Program-made: the position numbers and the translations under genes
In this document: positions 23,149-32,365 of the stretch, piece after piece
How positions within the stretch are numbered: position 1 is the first letter of the stretch
Layout: the number at the start of each line of letters is the position of its first letter
NCBI GenBank assembly: GCA_020639095.1
Contig: JACKHH010000016.1
Location: 1-64,000 of the forward strand
Direction of reading: 5' to 3'
DNA: 64,000 nucleotides
Source: Phycisphaerales bacterium
Lineage (GTDB): Bacteria; Planctomycetota; Phycisphaerae; UBA1845
The notes under the pieces: model-generated
What the model saw: the letters and a program-made list of their open reading frames with translations, nothing else
The model's database searches: none
What the model was told of the DNA's origin: nothing

Positions 23149-26100
23149 CTACTTGGTGCGCAGTTCGATCGCGCGGTTCCAGTCGGGCGGCGGAGGCGAT
23201 TCGCTGAACCGCTCGACCAGCGACAGATAAAGCTTGGTCGCCAAGTCGTCGGGGCGATCCGCGAGACAGGTCTGAAAACGCTCACCAGCCGATTGCCAGT
23301 GCTGGTTTTGGAACTGCTCGACGGCATCGCCGAACCGCTCCGCGTAGGCCATGCGGTCTTCACCCACCTCGCCGGCGCGTCCGAGCAGTTCGTAGACCGG
23401 GACTGCTTCCGCCTTCCCGATCACCTGAAGCGCCCCCAGCGACCGGAAGGCGTAGCCCGCGCCCGCAGCTTCTCGGCACGCACCGGAGACCAGGATCTGC
23501 GTTCCCAGGGCTTTGTTGGCGGATTCGAGGCGGGCTGCGAGGTTCACCGTGTCGCCGATGCAGGTATAGTCGGTCTGGTTTTCGCTGCCGAAGTAGCCGA
23601 CGAAGACCGGCCCGCAATGCAGCCCGATCCGCATCCACAGCCCCATCAACTCCGGTCCGAACTCACTGCCCACCCGCTTCTTGAGGGCGTCCAACTTGGT
23701 CACCGTGGCCAGTGCGGCCTCACAGCCCGTTCGGGCGTGGTCCTCGACGGGCCAGATCGGGGCGTTGAAGAACGCAAAGATGCCGTCGCCCATGAACTTG
23801 TTGAAGGCGCGATAATCGATAAGCACCTCGCCCATCGCCCCCAGGTAGCTGTTCAGGATGGCGGTGGTCTGCTCAACCCCGAGGCGTTCGCTGATGTTGG
23901 TGAAGCCCTGGAGGTCGCTGAAGTAGCAGGTGACGTTGGCGGGCCGGGGGGTCAGCTCGAAGTTCTCGATCTGCTCGGAGATCTGGGCGGCGATCGCGGG
24001 CGACGTGTTCCGTGAAAGTTCACGGGCGAGCGACCGGCGGTGACGCATTTCCGTGAGCTGGCGATAGAGCGTGATCAACGCCCACCCCACCAGGATGCTG
24101 ACCATGGGGATGAAGGCCGCCAGGTTCGTGATGTACTTTTGCCAGACAACGATCGACCCCAACGCGTAGGTCACAGCCACAATGAACAGCACCGAGATCA
24201 GCGTCACCCAAGGCCCGCGTGAACTCGCCAGCAGCGTCACAATCATCCCGGTGACAATAATCAGCGCAACGTTCGCCAACTGCGACGCGGGTTTTGGGAT
24301 GCGGTTCTCCAGCAGCGTATTGAGCAGGTTCGCGTGTGCCATCACTCCGGGCATGTTGTTGTAGACCGGCGTGTTGACCATGTCTGCCTGGGCAGCGGCA
24401 GTGTGGCCCACGAAGCAGATGTTGCCGTTGATCCGCTCGCGCAGGCGGTCGATGCGCTCCTTGTTCCGCCGGGCGAGGTCGGCATTGCTTTGCTCGATCT
24501 GCGCAGGGTACTTCTCCGACACCATGCGGTCGTAGAGCGAACGCACGCGTTCAAAGAGCGCAGCCTCGTCCGCGCTCTCCGGCTGAAGCGGACGAATTTC
24601 CTGGTAAGCACGCTGCAAGTTGGCGAGCGCCTGCTTTTCGATGGGCCCAATCGCAGCGTCCAGTTCCGCGAGCTTGTCGCGATCGGCGTCGCTGAGAATC
24701 ATGAGCGGGGCGCGACGGCGAATTTCGCTGCGCTCGCGTGCCTTGCTTTCGTAGTCGAGGTAGGCGGACTCAGCCTGCCCGTACATCAGGTCGACAGTCT
24801 TGGCTGACCAAGTCTGGAGGCTCGCGTAGTTGTCGAGAATGGCTTCGCGGTTGTCGGCGACCTCCATGACATAGGCAGCCGGGATGTGTACGAAGCTTTT
24901 GTCCCAGGTCGGTGGGCCCTCGCCCGGCTTCTTGGGATAATGCCAATTGAGCATCATCGCCCCGTTCTCATCGAGCGGGACACGCCACTCCGTCGTGCCG
25001 CTGCGATTCGCCATGACCAGGGTGTGCCCGTCCTCGACGCGCAGACCCGCGACGTCGATATCGAGCACGTCGGCGGCCAGCGCGAACGCAATCTGCGGAA
25101 CCACGCGGCCCTCGACGTTCGCGAGCAGCGGCACGTGTCGCACGATGCCGTCCGCTTCCTTCTCGAAAGACACGAAGCCGATGCGTTTGGCGGCGGACGC
25201 GATCTGGTGAATCGGTAGCGTCGGATGCCCCGCGTTCGGAATGATGCCGCTCAACCGGTCGCGCAGCGGCAACTCCGCGCCGAACGCGAAACGCGACGAC
25301 AGCACGTAGAAGTAGGCGCGCTGAAGGTCGGCGTGGTCCGGCGTGATGACATCCGACGGCACCCCGGGAAGAATGTGCGCGTAGACATCGGCGATGGTCG
25401 CGTCGGGCTCCTCGTCGAGGTATTGCTGCACAAGAAAACGCGCCGCCACCTCCTTGATCCGGCTGATGTGCTGCTGAACCTCGGCGAGGTCCATGTCCAG
25501 CTTCTGCGCCAACTCTTCATCGCTCAGTGCGAAGTCCTGCCGGAGCAGGCGGTCGAGGCGCGCATGCGCATAGTACAACGCCGTGCGCGCGGGATCGTGC
25601 GGACCGATGGCACTGGCGAACGTCGCGAGATCGACGTCCGGATTCTCATCGATCACCGCGCGGGCGGCTGAGCGTATCCGCGCGATGTCATACTGCGGTG
25701 GTTCGAGGCGAAAGAACATCGCGACATAGGCATTGCCCGCGCTCCTGATGGCCGCAGCCAGCTCCTCATCGTGATGAATCGCCTGCGAAATCTGGATGCA
25801 GTCGCGTGAGCTACCCGATCCCGGGTCCAGGAGAATGTCGACGACGGGCTGAAGTTCGGGATCGATCTGGAGGCGCGGGTCATCAAAACCGGGATTGGTC
25901 TTTTCGGAATAGACAAGGTCGAGCAGGATTTCCTTCGCCCCGCACTCGTGCAGCAGGTTGATGAGCTGGGCGTGCTTGCGCCGCGGCCATGGCCAACGCC
26001 CGATGCGTTCGAGCGCAAGGTCATTGATGTCGATCATCACGATTCGCGGATCGGCATCGATGTGGTTCCAGTGGCGGAAGTTGTGGTCGAGGTAGCCGCG

Positions 26101-26211
26101 GTCGAGCCCGTCAAGCCAACCCGCAAGGTAGGCGACAACGGTCAGCACGGTCAGCGACGTGCCGACCAGCAACCCCAGAAAACGTTTGCGAATCCAACTC
26201 AGCCCGCTCAT
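23149..26211 (-). CDS. CHASE2-domain class III adenylate/guanylate cyclase
   Basis: A 1020-residue membrane protein. After an N-terminal membrane segment comes a long periplasmic CHASE2 sensor (starting IVMIDINDLALERIGRWPWP) with a coiled-coil insert, then three membrane segments (about 640-720), a class III cyclase domain (about 762-945) and a C-terminal helical tail. Metal-binding Asp766 (YFSDLQGFT) and Asp809 (FMGDGIFAFF) are kept, as is CIGDTVNLAARLE, which favours ATP as substrate. It would make cAMP in answer to an external signal. No receptor protein for cAMP is nearby. Confidence 0.93.
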   Translation of the reverse strand: MSGLSWIRKRFLGLLVGTSLTVLTVVAYLAGWLDGLDRGYLDHNFRHWNHIDADPRIVMIDINDLALERIGRWPWPRRKHAQLINLLHECGAKEILLDLVYSEKTNPGFDDPRLQIDPELQPVVDILLDPGSGSSRDCIQISQAIHHDEELAAAIRSAGNAYVAMFFRLEPPQYDIARIRSAARAVIDENPDVDLATFASAIGPHDPARTALYYAHARLDRLLRQDFALSDEELAQKLDMDLAEVQQHISRIKEVAARFLVQQYLDEEPDATIADVYAHILPGVPSDVITPDHADLQRAYFYVLSSRFAFGAELPLRDRLSGIIPNAGHPTLPIHQIASAAKRIGFVSFEKEADGIVRHVPLLANVEGRVVPQIAFALAADVLDIDVAGLRVEDGHTLVMANRSGTTEWRVPLDENGAMMLNWHYPKKPGEGPPTWDKSFVHIPAAYVMEVADNREAILDNYASLQTWSAKTVDLMYGQAESAYLDYESKARERSEIRRRAPLMILSDADRDKLAELDAAIGPIEKQALANLQRAYQEIRPLQPESADEAALFERVRSLYDRMVSEKYPAQIEQSNADLARRNKERIDRLRERINGNICFVGHTAAAQADMVNTPVYNNMPGVMAHANLLNTLLENRIPKPASQLANVALIIVTGMIVTLLASSRGPWVTLISVLFIVAVTYALGSIVVWQKYITNLAAFIPMVSILVGWALITLYRQLTEMRHRRSLARELSRNTSPAIAAQISEQIENFELTPRPANVTCYFSDLQGFTNISERLGVEQTTAILNSYLGAMGEVLIDYRAFNKFMGDGIFAFFNAPIWPVEDHARTGCEAALATVTKLDALKKRVGSEFGPELMGLWMRIGLHCGPVFVGYFGSENQTDYTCIGDTVNLAARLESANKALGTQILVSGACREAAGAGYAFRSLGALQVIGKAEAVPVYELLGRAGEVGEDRMAYAERFGDAVEQFQNQHWQSAGERFQTCLADRPDDLATKLYLSLVERFSESPPPPDWNRAIELRTK

Positions 26212-26469
26212 GGCGGATGATGGTAGCCGATCAGCAAGCGCGAGTCATGCACGATTGTGGGCACGATACGGCGAGGCGCTTTCCAAGGGTGGCATGGACA
26301 AGCTCTGCTTGTCCATGGTGACAAAGTAGATGGCATCCAAGCTCGACTCGCACTCACGAATTGACGGGCTGGCATGCCCGTCGAGAGGGAATTGTGATGA
26401 TACTTGGAAATTTGAACGCGTTTGCGGATTTGCCCACTGACAGGCGAAGCTTGTCAGTGCCACCCCGCG
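26212..26469. repeat. Gap with two hairpin repeats
   Basis: CATGGACAAGCTCTGCTTGTCCATG (26293-26317; 11-base stem) and CACTGACA...TGTCAGTG (26436-26460) are two self-complementary elements related by the shared string GACAAGC. No gene is seen. Confidence 0.7.
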
Positions 26470-27492
26470 CTATGCGTTGCTTGTTGCAGCCATGGCGGCG
26501 AGCTTTGCCTTTGCGGCGCCCGAGTCGATCGCGCCGGCTGCACGGGCCACGCCTTCGCGCAGGTCGCCGACCACGCCGTATACCACCAGGGCCGCGCCGG
26601 CATTGAGCAACGTGTGATCACGCCGCGGACCGCTTTCGCCGTCGAGGATGCTACGAACGGCGGACGCACTCTCCGCCGGTGACGTCACCAGCAGCGCAGC
26701 AAGTGGTGCTGTTGTAAGGCCCACATCGCTCGGCATCACTTCCATCAGCGTATGCTTACCGTTCGCAACCTGCGCGACCGTCGTCGGCCCGGTGATCGTG
26801 AGATCGCACAGCCCGTCGTGGCCGTGGACCACCCATGCGCGCTCCGCGCCGAGCGCCGCAAGCGAACCCGCGATCAACTCAACGTGCGCCGCCCGGCTCA
26901 CACCCAAGACCTGACGCGTCGCACTGGCGGGATTACACAGCGGACCGAGCAGGTTGAATATCGTCCGCCCGCGCAGCGCCTTCCGCACCGGCACCGCGAA
27001 CTTCATCGCGGGGTGCAAACGCGGCGCATAGAGAAACGCGAGATCGTGCTCCGCCAGACAACGTTCGAGCGTCGGCACTTCCGCGTCAATGTTCACGCCG
27101 AGGGCTGCGAGCACCTCCGCACTGCCGCTCACCCGTGTGTTCGTACGATTCCCATGTTTGGCCACGACCGCACCAGCAGCCGATGCGACAATGGCGGCTG
27201 TCGTCGACACGTTGAACGTGCTGATGCCGTCACCGCCCGTTCCGCAGGTACACATGCAGGGCTTTTCGCAATGCACGTGCGTCGCGGCTGCCCGCATCGC
27301 CTCAGCCGCCCCCACCAATTCGTCGATCACTTCGCCCTTGTTCGCCAGCGCACACAGCAATGCCGCAAGCCAAGGACCCGCGACCTCACCGGCCATGATG
27401 TGTGTGAAGGCGTCGCGCGCCTGCGCGCGCGTGAGGTGCACGCCGCAATTGAGCTGCTCGATAAGCTGCCTGATTTCATCGTTTCCGGACAT
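26470..27492 (-). CDS. trpD: Anthranilate phosphoribosyltransferase
   Basis: A 340-residue enzyme adding phosphoribose to anthranilate in tryptophan synthesis. The PRPP-binding motif CGTGGDGISTFNVST is intact, followed by KHGNRTNTRVSGSAEVLAAL and the metal site region after PLCNPA. The common KHGNRxxSSxxGSAD motif differs slightly here (TRVSGSAE). Length is normal. No other trp gene is nearby, so it is a solitary locus. Confidence 0.94.
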   Translation of the reverse strand: MSGNDEIRQLIEQLNCGVHLTRAQARDAFTHIMAGEVAGPWLAALLCALANKGEVIDELVGAAEAMRAAATHVHCEKPCMCTCGTGGDGISTFNVSTTAAIVASAAGAVVAKHGNRTNTRVSGSAEVLAALGVNIDAEVPTLERCLAEHDLAFLYAPRLHPAMKFAVPVRKALRGRTIFNLLGPLCNPASATRQVLGVSRAAHVELIAGSLAALGAERAWVVHGHDGLCDLTITGPTTVAQVANGKHTLMEVMPSDVGLTTAPLAALLVTSPAESASAVRSILDGESGPRRDHTLLNAGAALVVYGVVGDLREGVARAAGAIDSGAAKAKLAAMAATSNA

Positions 27493-27579
27493 CGCCAGCG
27501 ATCATATCGGCTGGTGGTCGCAAGGTCGACAAGGCAACGAATCGCCACGATCCGCAGCCGCCGATACAATGCCAACAAA

Positions 27580-27609
27580 TCCGAGCCGCGACTGTTAGGG
27601 AGCCGACGA
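27580..27609 (+). repeat. Dispersed repeat A, plus orientation
   Basis: TCCGAGCCGCGACTGTTAGG followed by GAGCCGACG, between trpD and mnmE. Confidence 0.85.
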
Positions 27610-27676
27610 AAAGCGGCGTACTTATGAATCCAGACGGACGCCCACGAAACTGAAGACGCCTCACCCAACACCAGCA

Positions 27677-29050
27677 ATGTACACCGACGTAGATGAAACC
27701 ATCGTAGCGATTTCATCCGCACCGGGTGGTGCGCCGCGCGGGATTGTGCGCCTGAGCGGTGCCGATGCCGTCGCAATCGCAGCCGGGCTGTTCCGCGCAT
27801 CCGACGATTCCGAAATGTCTACGCTGGCGGGGTTCTCGGTGCGGGCAGGCGCGGTTGTTTTCGACGAGCAGCACCAAGCCCCAGCCGACATTTACATCTT
27901 CCGCGCGCCACGCAGCTACACGCGTCAGGACATCGTCGAGTTGCACACCGTCGGCGCCCCACCGTTGCTCGATCTCATTGTCGAACGCTGCATCGCGCTC
28001 GGTGCCCGCTTGGCGCATCCCGGTGAATTTACCGCACGCGCATACCTTGGCGGCGCGCTCACGCTACCCGAAGCCGAGGCGGTGGCAGCCACCATTCGTG
28101 CACGCAGCGACGAACAGCTTCGCGCCGCGCACCGCATGTCAACGGCTCACCTCGCGGACGAGGTCGCCGGTTGGCAGAACGAACTGGCTGACCTGCGGGC
28201 GCTCGTGGAAGCCGACATCGATTTCGCCGAGGAGCCCATCGATTTCATCGACCCTGCCGAGTTGACGCGGCGGTTGGACGCGTTGCGCAATCGCCTTGAT
28301 GCGCTGCTCGATGCCGCGTGCGATGGGGAGCAACTGGAAACGCTGCCGCGCATTGTGCTGTACGGCCCGCCAAATGCGGGAAAAAGTACGCTGCTCAATC
28401 GCCTTTCGGGTATTGATCGCGCCATCGCATCAGCCGTCGCGGGCACCACGCGCGATGTGCTCAGCGCGCCCGCGACGTTCGACGGAATCGAAGCGCTGTT
28501 GCTCGACTCCGCCGGTGTGGATGAAAACGCCGACAAAGTCGCAACGGCTGCCCGCGTGCGCACCGACGACGCGACGCGCGGCGCGGAACTCGTGTGCCAC
28601 GTCTTCGACGCGTCGGACGAACAAGCAAATCAGCCCGTACCTGCGTCGCCGGCTGCGCTTCGGATCGGCAACAAGATCGATCTGCTGCCTGACGACAAGC
28701 GCAGGCAAGTGTCGCAAGATGGTTCCGTGCTCTGGGTCAGCGCACTGAGCGGCGAAGGTGTCGCCAAATTGCGCAGCACGATCGCCGAACGCCTCACCGG
28801 CGGACACAAAGCCACCGATGACGCGGGCATCGCTCTTTCCGCGCGACAGCGCGCATCCCTCGCCGACGCACAGGCGGCACTCGCGCGCTGCATCGAAACG
28901 ACAACGAACGCAACCGACGTACTCGACATCGCCGAACTCGTCGCCGTCGATCTGCGCGACGCTCAGGACGCGCTCGCCGCCATCACCGGAACCGTCACCA
29001 CCGAAGACCTGCTGGGCCGCATCTTCAGTTCGTTCTGCATCGGAAAATAG
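27677..29050 (+). CDS. mnmE: tRNA uridine-34 modification GTPase MnmE
   Basis: A 457-residue protein that, with MnmG, forms the carboxymethylaminomethyl group on U34 of tRNAs. It begins with the formyl-THF-binding domain (ETIVAISSAPGGAPRGIVRL), has a helical domain carrying a G domain (P-loop GPPNAGKST near residue 230; switch VAGTTRD; NKIDLLPDD) and ends with the family's C-terminal Cys motif FCIGK. Length is normal. It reads divergently from trpD, with repeat A in the shared gap. Confidence 0.96.
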   Translation: MYTDVDETIVAISSAPGGAPRGIVRLSGADAVAIAAGLFRASDDSEMSTLAGFSVRAGAVVFDEQHQAPADIYIFRAPRSYTRQDIVELHTVGAPPLLDLIVERCIALGARLAHPGEFTARAYLGGALTLPEAEAVAATIRARSDEQLRAAHRMSTAHLADEVAGWQNELADLRALVEADIDFAEEPIDFIDPAELTRRLDALRNRLDALLDAACDGEQLETLPRIVLYGPPNAGKSTLLNRLSGIDRAIASAVAGTTRDVLSAPATFDGIEALLLDSAGVDENADKVATAARVRTDDATRGAELVCHVFDASDEQANQPVPASPAALRIGNKIDLLPDDKRRQVSQDGSVLWVSALSGEGVAKLRSTIAERLTGGHKATDDAGIALSARQRASLADAQAALARCIETTTNATDVLDIAELVAVDLRDAQDALAAITGTVTTEDLLGRIFSSFCIGK

Positions 29051-29097
29051 TCGGCAAACTTGCCCGGTGCGGGCCCGCGGACTACCGTACGCCCGCA

Positions 29098-29823
29098 ATG
29101 GATGTAATCGACAACAACCCGACCAGCACGCCGCGCGCGCCCGCCACGGAAACCGACGACGCGATGAAGTCGCGGGCTCGTGTGCAGTTCGAGAAGTGGG
29201 CGGGTTCGTACGATCGGTCGCTCTTTCACCATTTCATCTTCCGCTCCTCGTACGTCGCGCTCATGGAGGAGATCGCGAAGTGGTACGCCGTGCATCAGCG
29301 TCCCTTTCGCGTGCTCGATGTGGGCTGCGGGACCGGGGAACTGGCGGCCATGCTTGCGAAATCCGACTGGCCGGTGGAAGCCGTCGGGATGGACTACGTG
29401 CCCGCGATGTGCATCGCCGCAAGCGCGAAAATCTCCGAGGGCGGGCTGGGCACGCGTGCTCGCTTCGTCGCGGGCGACAGCGAATTCCTGCCGTTCGCGG
29501 ACGCAAGCTTCGACATCATCACCTGCTCGAACTCATTCCACCATTACCCACACCAGCAAGCCGCGGTACACGACGTACGCCGCCTGCTCAAGCCCGAGGG
29601 CCGCTACGTGCTCATTGACGGGTTTCGCGACAACGTGATCGGCTGGTTCGTCTTCGACGTGATGGTGTCGCACTTCGAGGACGGCGTGTACCACGCGCCG
29701 TGGTCGGAGATCGACGGATATTTCCGAAATGCCGGTTTTACCAACATCCACCGCCGCAAGATCAACCTCTGGTCGCCGCTCTGCGTGACGATCGGCGACG
29801 TTGCAGCCCAATCGACTTCCTAG
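29098..29823 (+). CDS. SAM-dependent methyltransferase (class I)
   Basis: A 241-residue methyltransferase. Motif I is VLDVGCGTGELAAML, motif II/III are GMDYVPAMC and ADASFDIITCSNSFHHY, and RLLKPEGRYVLIDGF forms the post-motif strand, as in UbiE-like enzymes. The substrate cannot be told. It starts 47 bases after mnmE and stops 25 bases before the GH116 gene, so it may be co-transcribed with either. Confidence 0.88.
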   Translation: MDVIDNNPTSTPRAPATETDDAMKSRARVQFEKWAGSYDRSLFHHFIFRSSYVALMEEIAKWYAVHQRPFRVLDVGCGTGELAAMLAKSDWPVEAVGMDYVPAMCIAASAKISEGGLGTRARFVAGDSEFLPFADASFDIITCSNSFHHYPHQQAAVHDVRRLLKPEGRYVLIDGFRDNVIGWFVFDVMVSHFEDGVYHAPWSEIDGYFRNAGFTNIHRRKINLWSPLCVTIGDVAAQSTS

Positions 29824-29848
29824 AATTCACTCCGCAGGATGATGGACC

Positions 29849-32344
29849 ATGACGCAGGGACCGGCAGGCATTTCTGAACCGACCGGCGAACACACCTACA
29901 ACGGCACATATTCCGGCAGGCAGCTCGATCGCATCGCGTTCCCCATCGGCGGGATCGGCGCGGGGATGGTTTGCCTGACCGGAACCGGAGCGCTCACGCA
30001 CGTCTCGGTGCGCAACCGCATGGACTTCTTCAACGAGCCGTGCGCGTTCGCCGCGGTCTGCATTCGTCAGCCCGGTGGCAACATCGCGAAGGTGCTCGAA
30101 GGACCGGTGCCGACGTGGAAGGTGTTCGGCAACCCGAGCACGGGGAACGGCGCGACGGGGACGACCTACGGTCTGCCGCGATTCGCCGATGCGACGTTTC
30201 TCGCGCGGTTTCCATTTGCGACTGTTGCTCTCGCTGATGCCGACGTGCCGCTGCGCGTGGAACTGACCGGGTGGAGCCCGTTCATTCCGGGTTACGCCGA
30301 CGATTCGAGCCTGCCGGTCGGCGCACTGGAGTATCGTTTCACGAATACCGGCGACGCGCCGATTGATGCCGTCTACTCGCATCACGCCAAGAATTTCATG
30401 GCCACAGGCAAAGCTGGTGGGGACGCGATACTGCCCACGGGCAATGGGTTCATTCTCGCGCAGTCTCCGCTTGAGAAAACCCCAGAGTATGCGGGCAGCT
30501 TCGCGGTGTTCACCGACGACGACGCCACGGTGGTCGATCACGGCTGGTTCAAGGGCGGCTGGTGGGACGCACTCACGCTCGCGTGGGCCAGCGTGGCGGC
30601 GGGCAGGATGGTGGACAACCCACCGTCTGACGGTCCCACCCCGGGAGCGTCGTTGTACGTTCCATTCACGTTAAGACCCGGCGAATCGCGCATCATCCGC
30701 GTGATGTTCGCGTGGTATGTCCCGCACACCGAGTTGCATTTCGGCAGCAGCGAACGCGCTGATGCGTCTTCATCGGAATGCTGTACGCCGCCGGAACGCT
30801 ATGTGCCGTGGTATGCCGGGAAGTTCGCGAGCGCAGGCGAAATAGTGACCTATTGGCGTACACACTACGACCGGCTTCGCGATGCGTCCGCGACTTTCCG
30901 CGACGCGTTCTACGACAGCACGCTCCCGCCCGAAGTCATCGAAGCCGTCACCGCAAACCTCACCATCCTCAAGTCCCCCACCGTTCTCCGCCAGGCCGAC
31001 GGCAGACTCTGGGGGTTCGAAGGCTGCGGTGATGACGGCGGATGCTGCCACGGTTCTTGCACGCACGTGTGGAACTACGCGCAGGCGATTTGCCACCTCT
31101 TCCCCGATCTCGAACGCACGCTGCGGCACACGGAGTTCGAGGAAAGCCAAGACGATCGCGGCCACCAGTCATTCCGCGCGGACCTGCCGATTCACCCGAC
31201 GACGCACGCGTTTCACGCAGCGGCTGATGGCCAGCTCGGAGGCGTCATCAAGGTCTACCGCGATTGGCGAATCTGCGGCGACGGCGACTGGTTGCGTGAA
31301 TTCTGGCCGCGTGTGCGCCGCAGCCTCGACTATTGCATCGCGACTTGGGACCCAAGAGGCTGCGGAGCGGTCGAGGAACCGCATCACAACACGTACGACA
31401 TCGAATTCTGGGGCCCGAACGGACACTGCACGAGTTTCTACGTCGCGGCGCTGACGGCTGCCGTGGAGATGGGGACGTTTCTGGGCGATGACGTGTCGCG
31501 CTACCGTGCGCTGCGCGACCTGGGCTGCTCGTTTCTGGAGCGTGAGCTTTACAACGGCGAATACTTCTTCCAGCGCGTGCGGACATCCGGCCTCAACGCG
31601 AAGTTCGAACCGCTCGATGCAACGCAGAACGGCGCGGGGTATCGCGAGATCATCGCGACGATCAACGAACAGGGGCCGAAGTATCAGTACGGAACGGGTT
31701 GCCTTTCCGACGGTGTCCTCGGTCTCTGGATGGCGCGGGTTTGCGGGCTGGACGCTGACATTGTCGACCGCGCCAAGGTGCGCAGCAACCTGCAAGCCAT
31801 TCATCGCTACAATCTGCGTCGCGATCTGCACACGCACGCCAACCCGCAGCGACCGGCGTACGCGCTCGGACGCGAAGGCGGCTTGCTGCTCTGCACCTGG
31901 CCGCGTGGCGGCAAACCGGAACTGCCCTTCGTTTACAGCGACGAAGTCTGGACGGGGATCGAGTATCAGGTTGCGTCGCACCTGATGATGGCGGGGCTCG
32001 TTGACGAGGGGCTTGAGATTGTGCGCATCTGCCGCGATCGCTACGCCGGCGACGTGCGCAATCCGTTCAACGAATACGAGTGCGGGCACTGGTACGTGCG
32101 AGCGCTGGCGAGCTACGCGCTCTTGCAAGGGCTCACTGGGGCGCGCTACGACGCGGTCACGCAGACGCTGCACATCGACTCGCGCATCGGCGGCAACTTC
32201 CGCAGTTTCCTCGCGACTGCTACCGGGTTCGGAACCGTCGGGCTCGCGGATGGTAAACCGTTTCTGGACGTGAAGCAGGGTACAATCGACGTGAAGTCCG
32301 TGCTGGTTGCGGGTATGCCGAGCGAACTTGATTCAAGTGCGTGA
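29849..32344 (+). CDS. GH116 family glycosidase (bacterial glucosylceramidase-like)
   Basis: An 831-residue protein with the two-domain layout of GH116: an N-terminal beta domain (FPIGGIGAGMVCLTGTGALT near residues 31-50) and a C-terminal (alpha/alpha)6 domain that starts with CTHVWNYAQAICHLFPDLER and includes EEPHHNTYDIEFWGPNGHC and TGCLSDGVLGLW. By family comparison, the Glu in the former and Asp in the latter regions are the likely nucleophile and acid/base. Known members cleave beta-glucosides or beta-xylosides and glucosylceramide. No signal peptide is seen, so it acts inside the cell. AGGATGA precedes ATG 29849. Confidence 0.9.
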   Translation: MTQGPAGISEPTGEHTYNGTYSGRQLDRIAFPIGGIGAGMVCLTGTGALTHVSVRNRMDFFNEPCAFAAVCIRQPGGNIAKVLEGPVPTWKVFGNPSTGNGATGTTYGLPRFADATFLARFPFATVALADADVPLRVELTGWSPFIPGYADDSSLPVGALEYRFTNTGDAPIDAVYSHHAKNFMATGKAGGDAILPTGNGFILAQSPLEKTPEYAGSFAVFTDDDATVVDHGWFKGGWWDALTLAWASVAAGRMVDNPPSDGPTPGASLYVPFTLRPGESRIIRVMFAWYVPHTELHFGSSERADASSSECCTPPERYVPWYAGKFASAGEIVTYWRTHYDRLRDASATFRDAFYDSTLPPEVIEAVTANLTILKSPTVLRQADGRLWGFEGCGDDGGCCHGSCTHVWNYAQAICHLFPDLERTLRHTEFEESQDDRGHQSFRADLPIHPTTHAFHAAADGQLGGVIKVYRDWRICGDGDWLREFWPRVRRSLDYCIATWDPRGCGAVEEPHHNTYDIEFWGPNGHCTSFYVAALTAAVEMGTFLGDDVSRYRALRDLGCSFLERELYNGEYFFQRVRTSGLNAKFEPLDATQNGAGYREIIATINEQGPKYQYGTGCLSDGVLGLWMARVCGLDADIVDRAKVRSNLQAIHRYNLRRDLHTHANPQRPAYALGREGGLLLCTWPRGGKPELPFVYSDEVWTGIEYQVASHLMMAGLVDEGLEIVRICRDRYAGDVRNPFNEYECGHWYVRALASYALLQGLTGARYDAVTQTLHIDSRIGGNFRSFLATATGFGTVGLADGKPFLDVKQGTIDVKSVLVAGMPSELDSSA

Positions 32345-32365
32345 CACAAGAATGGTTGCCGTGGT

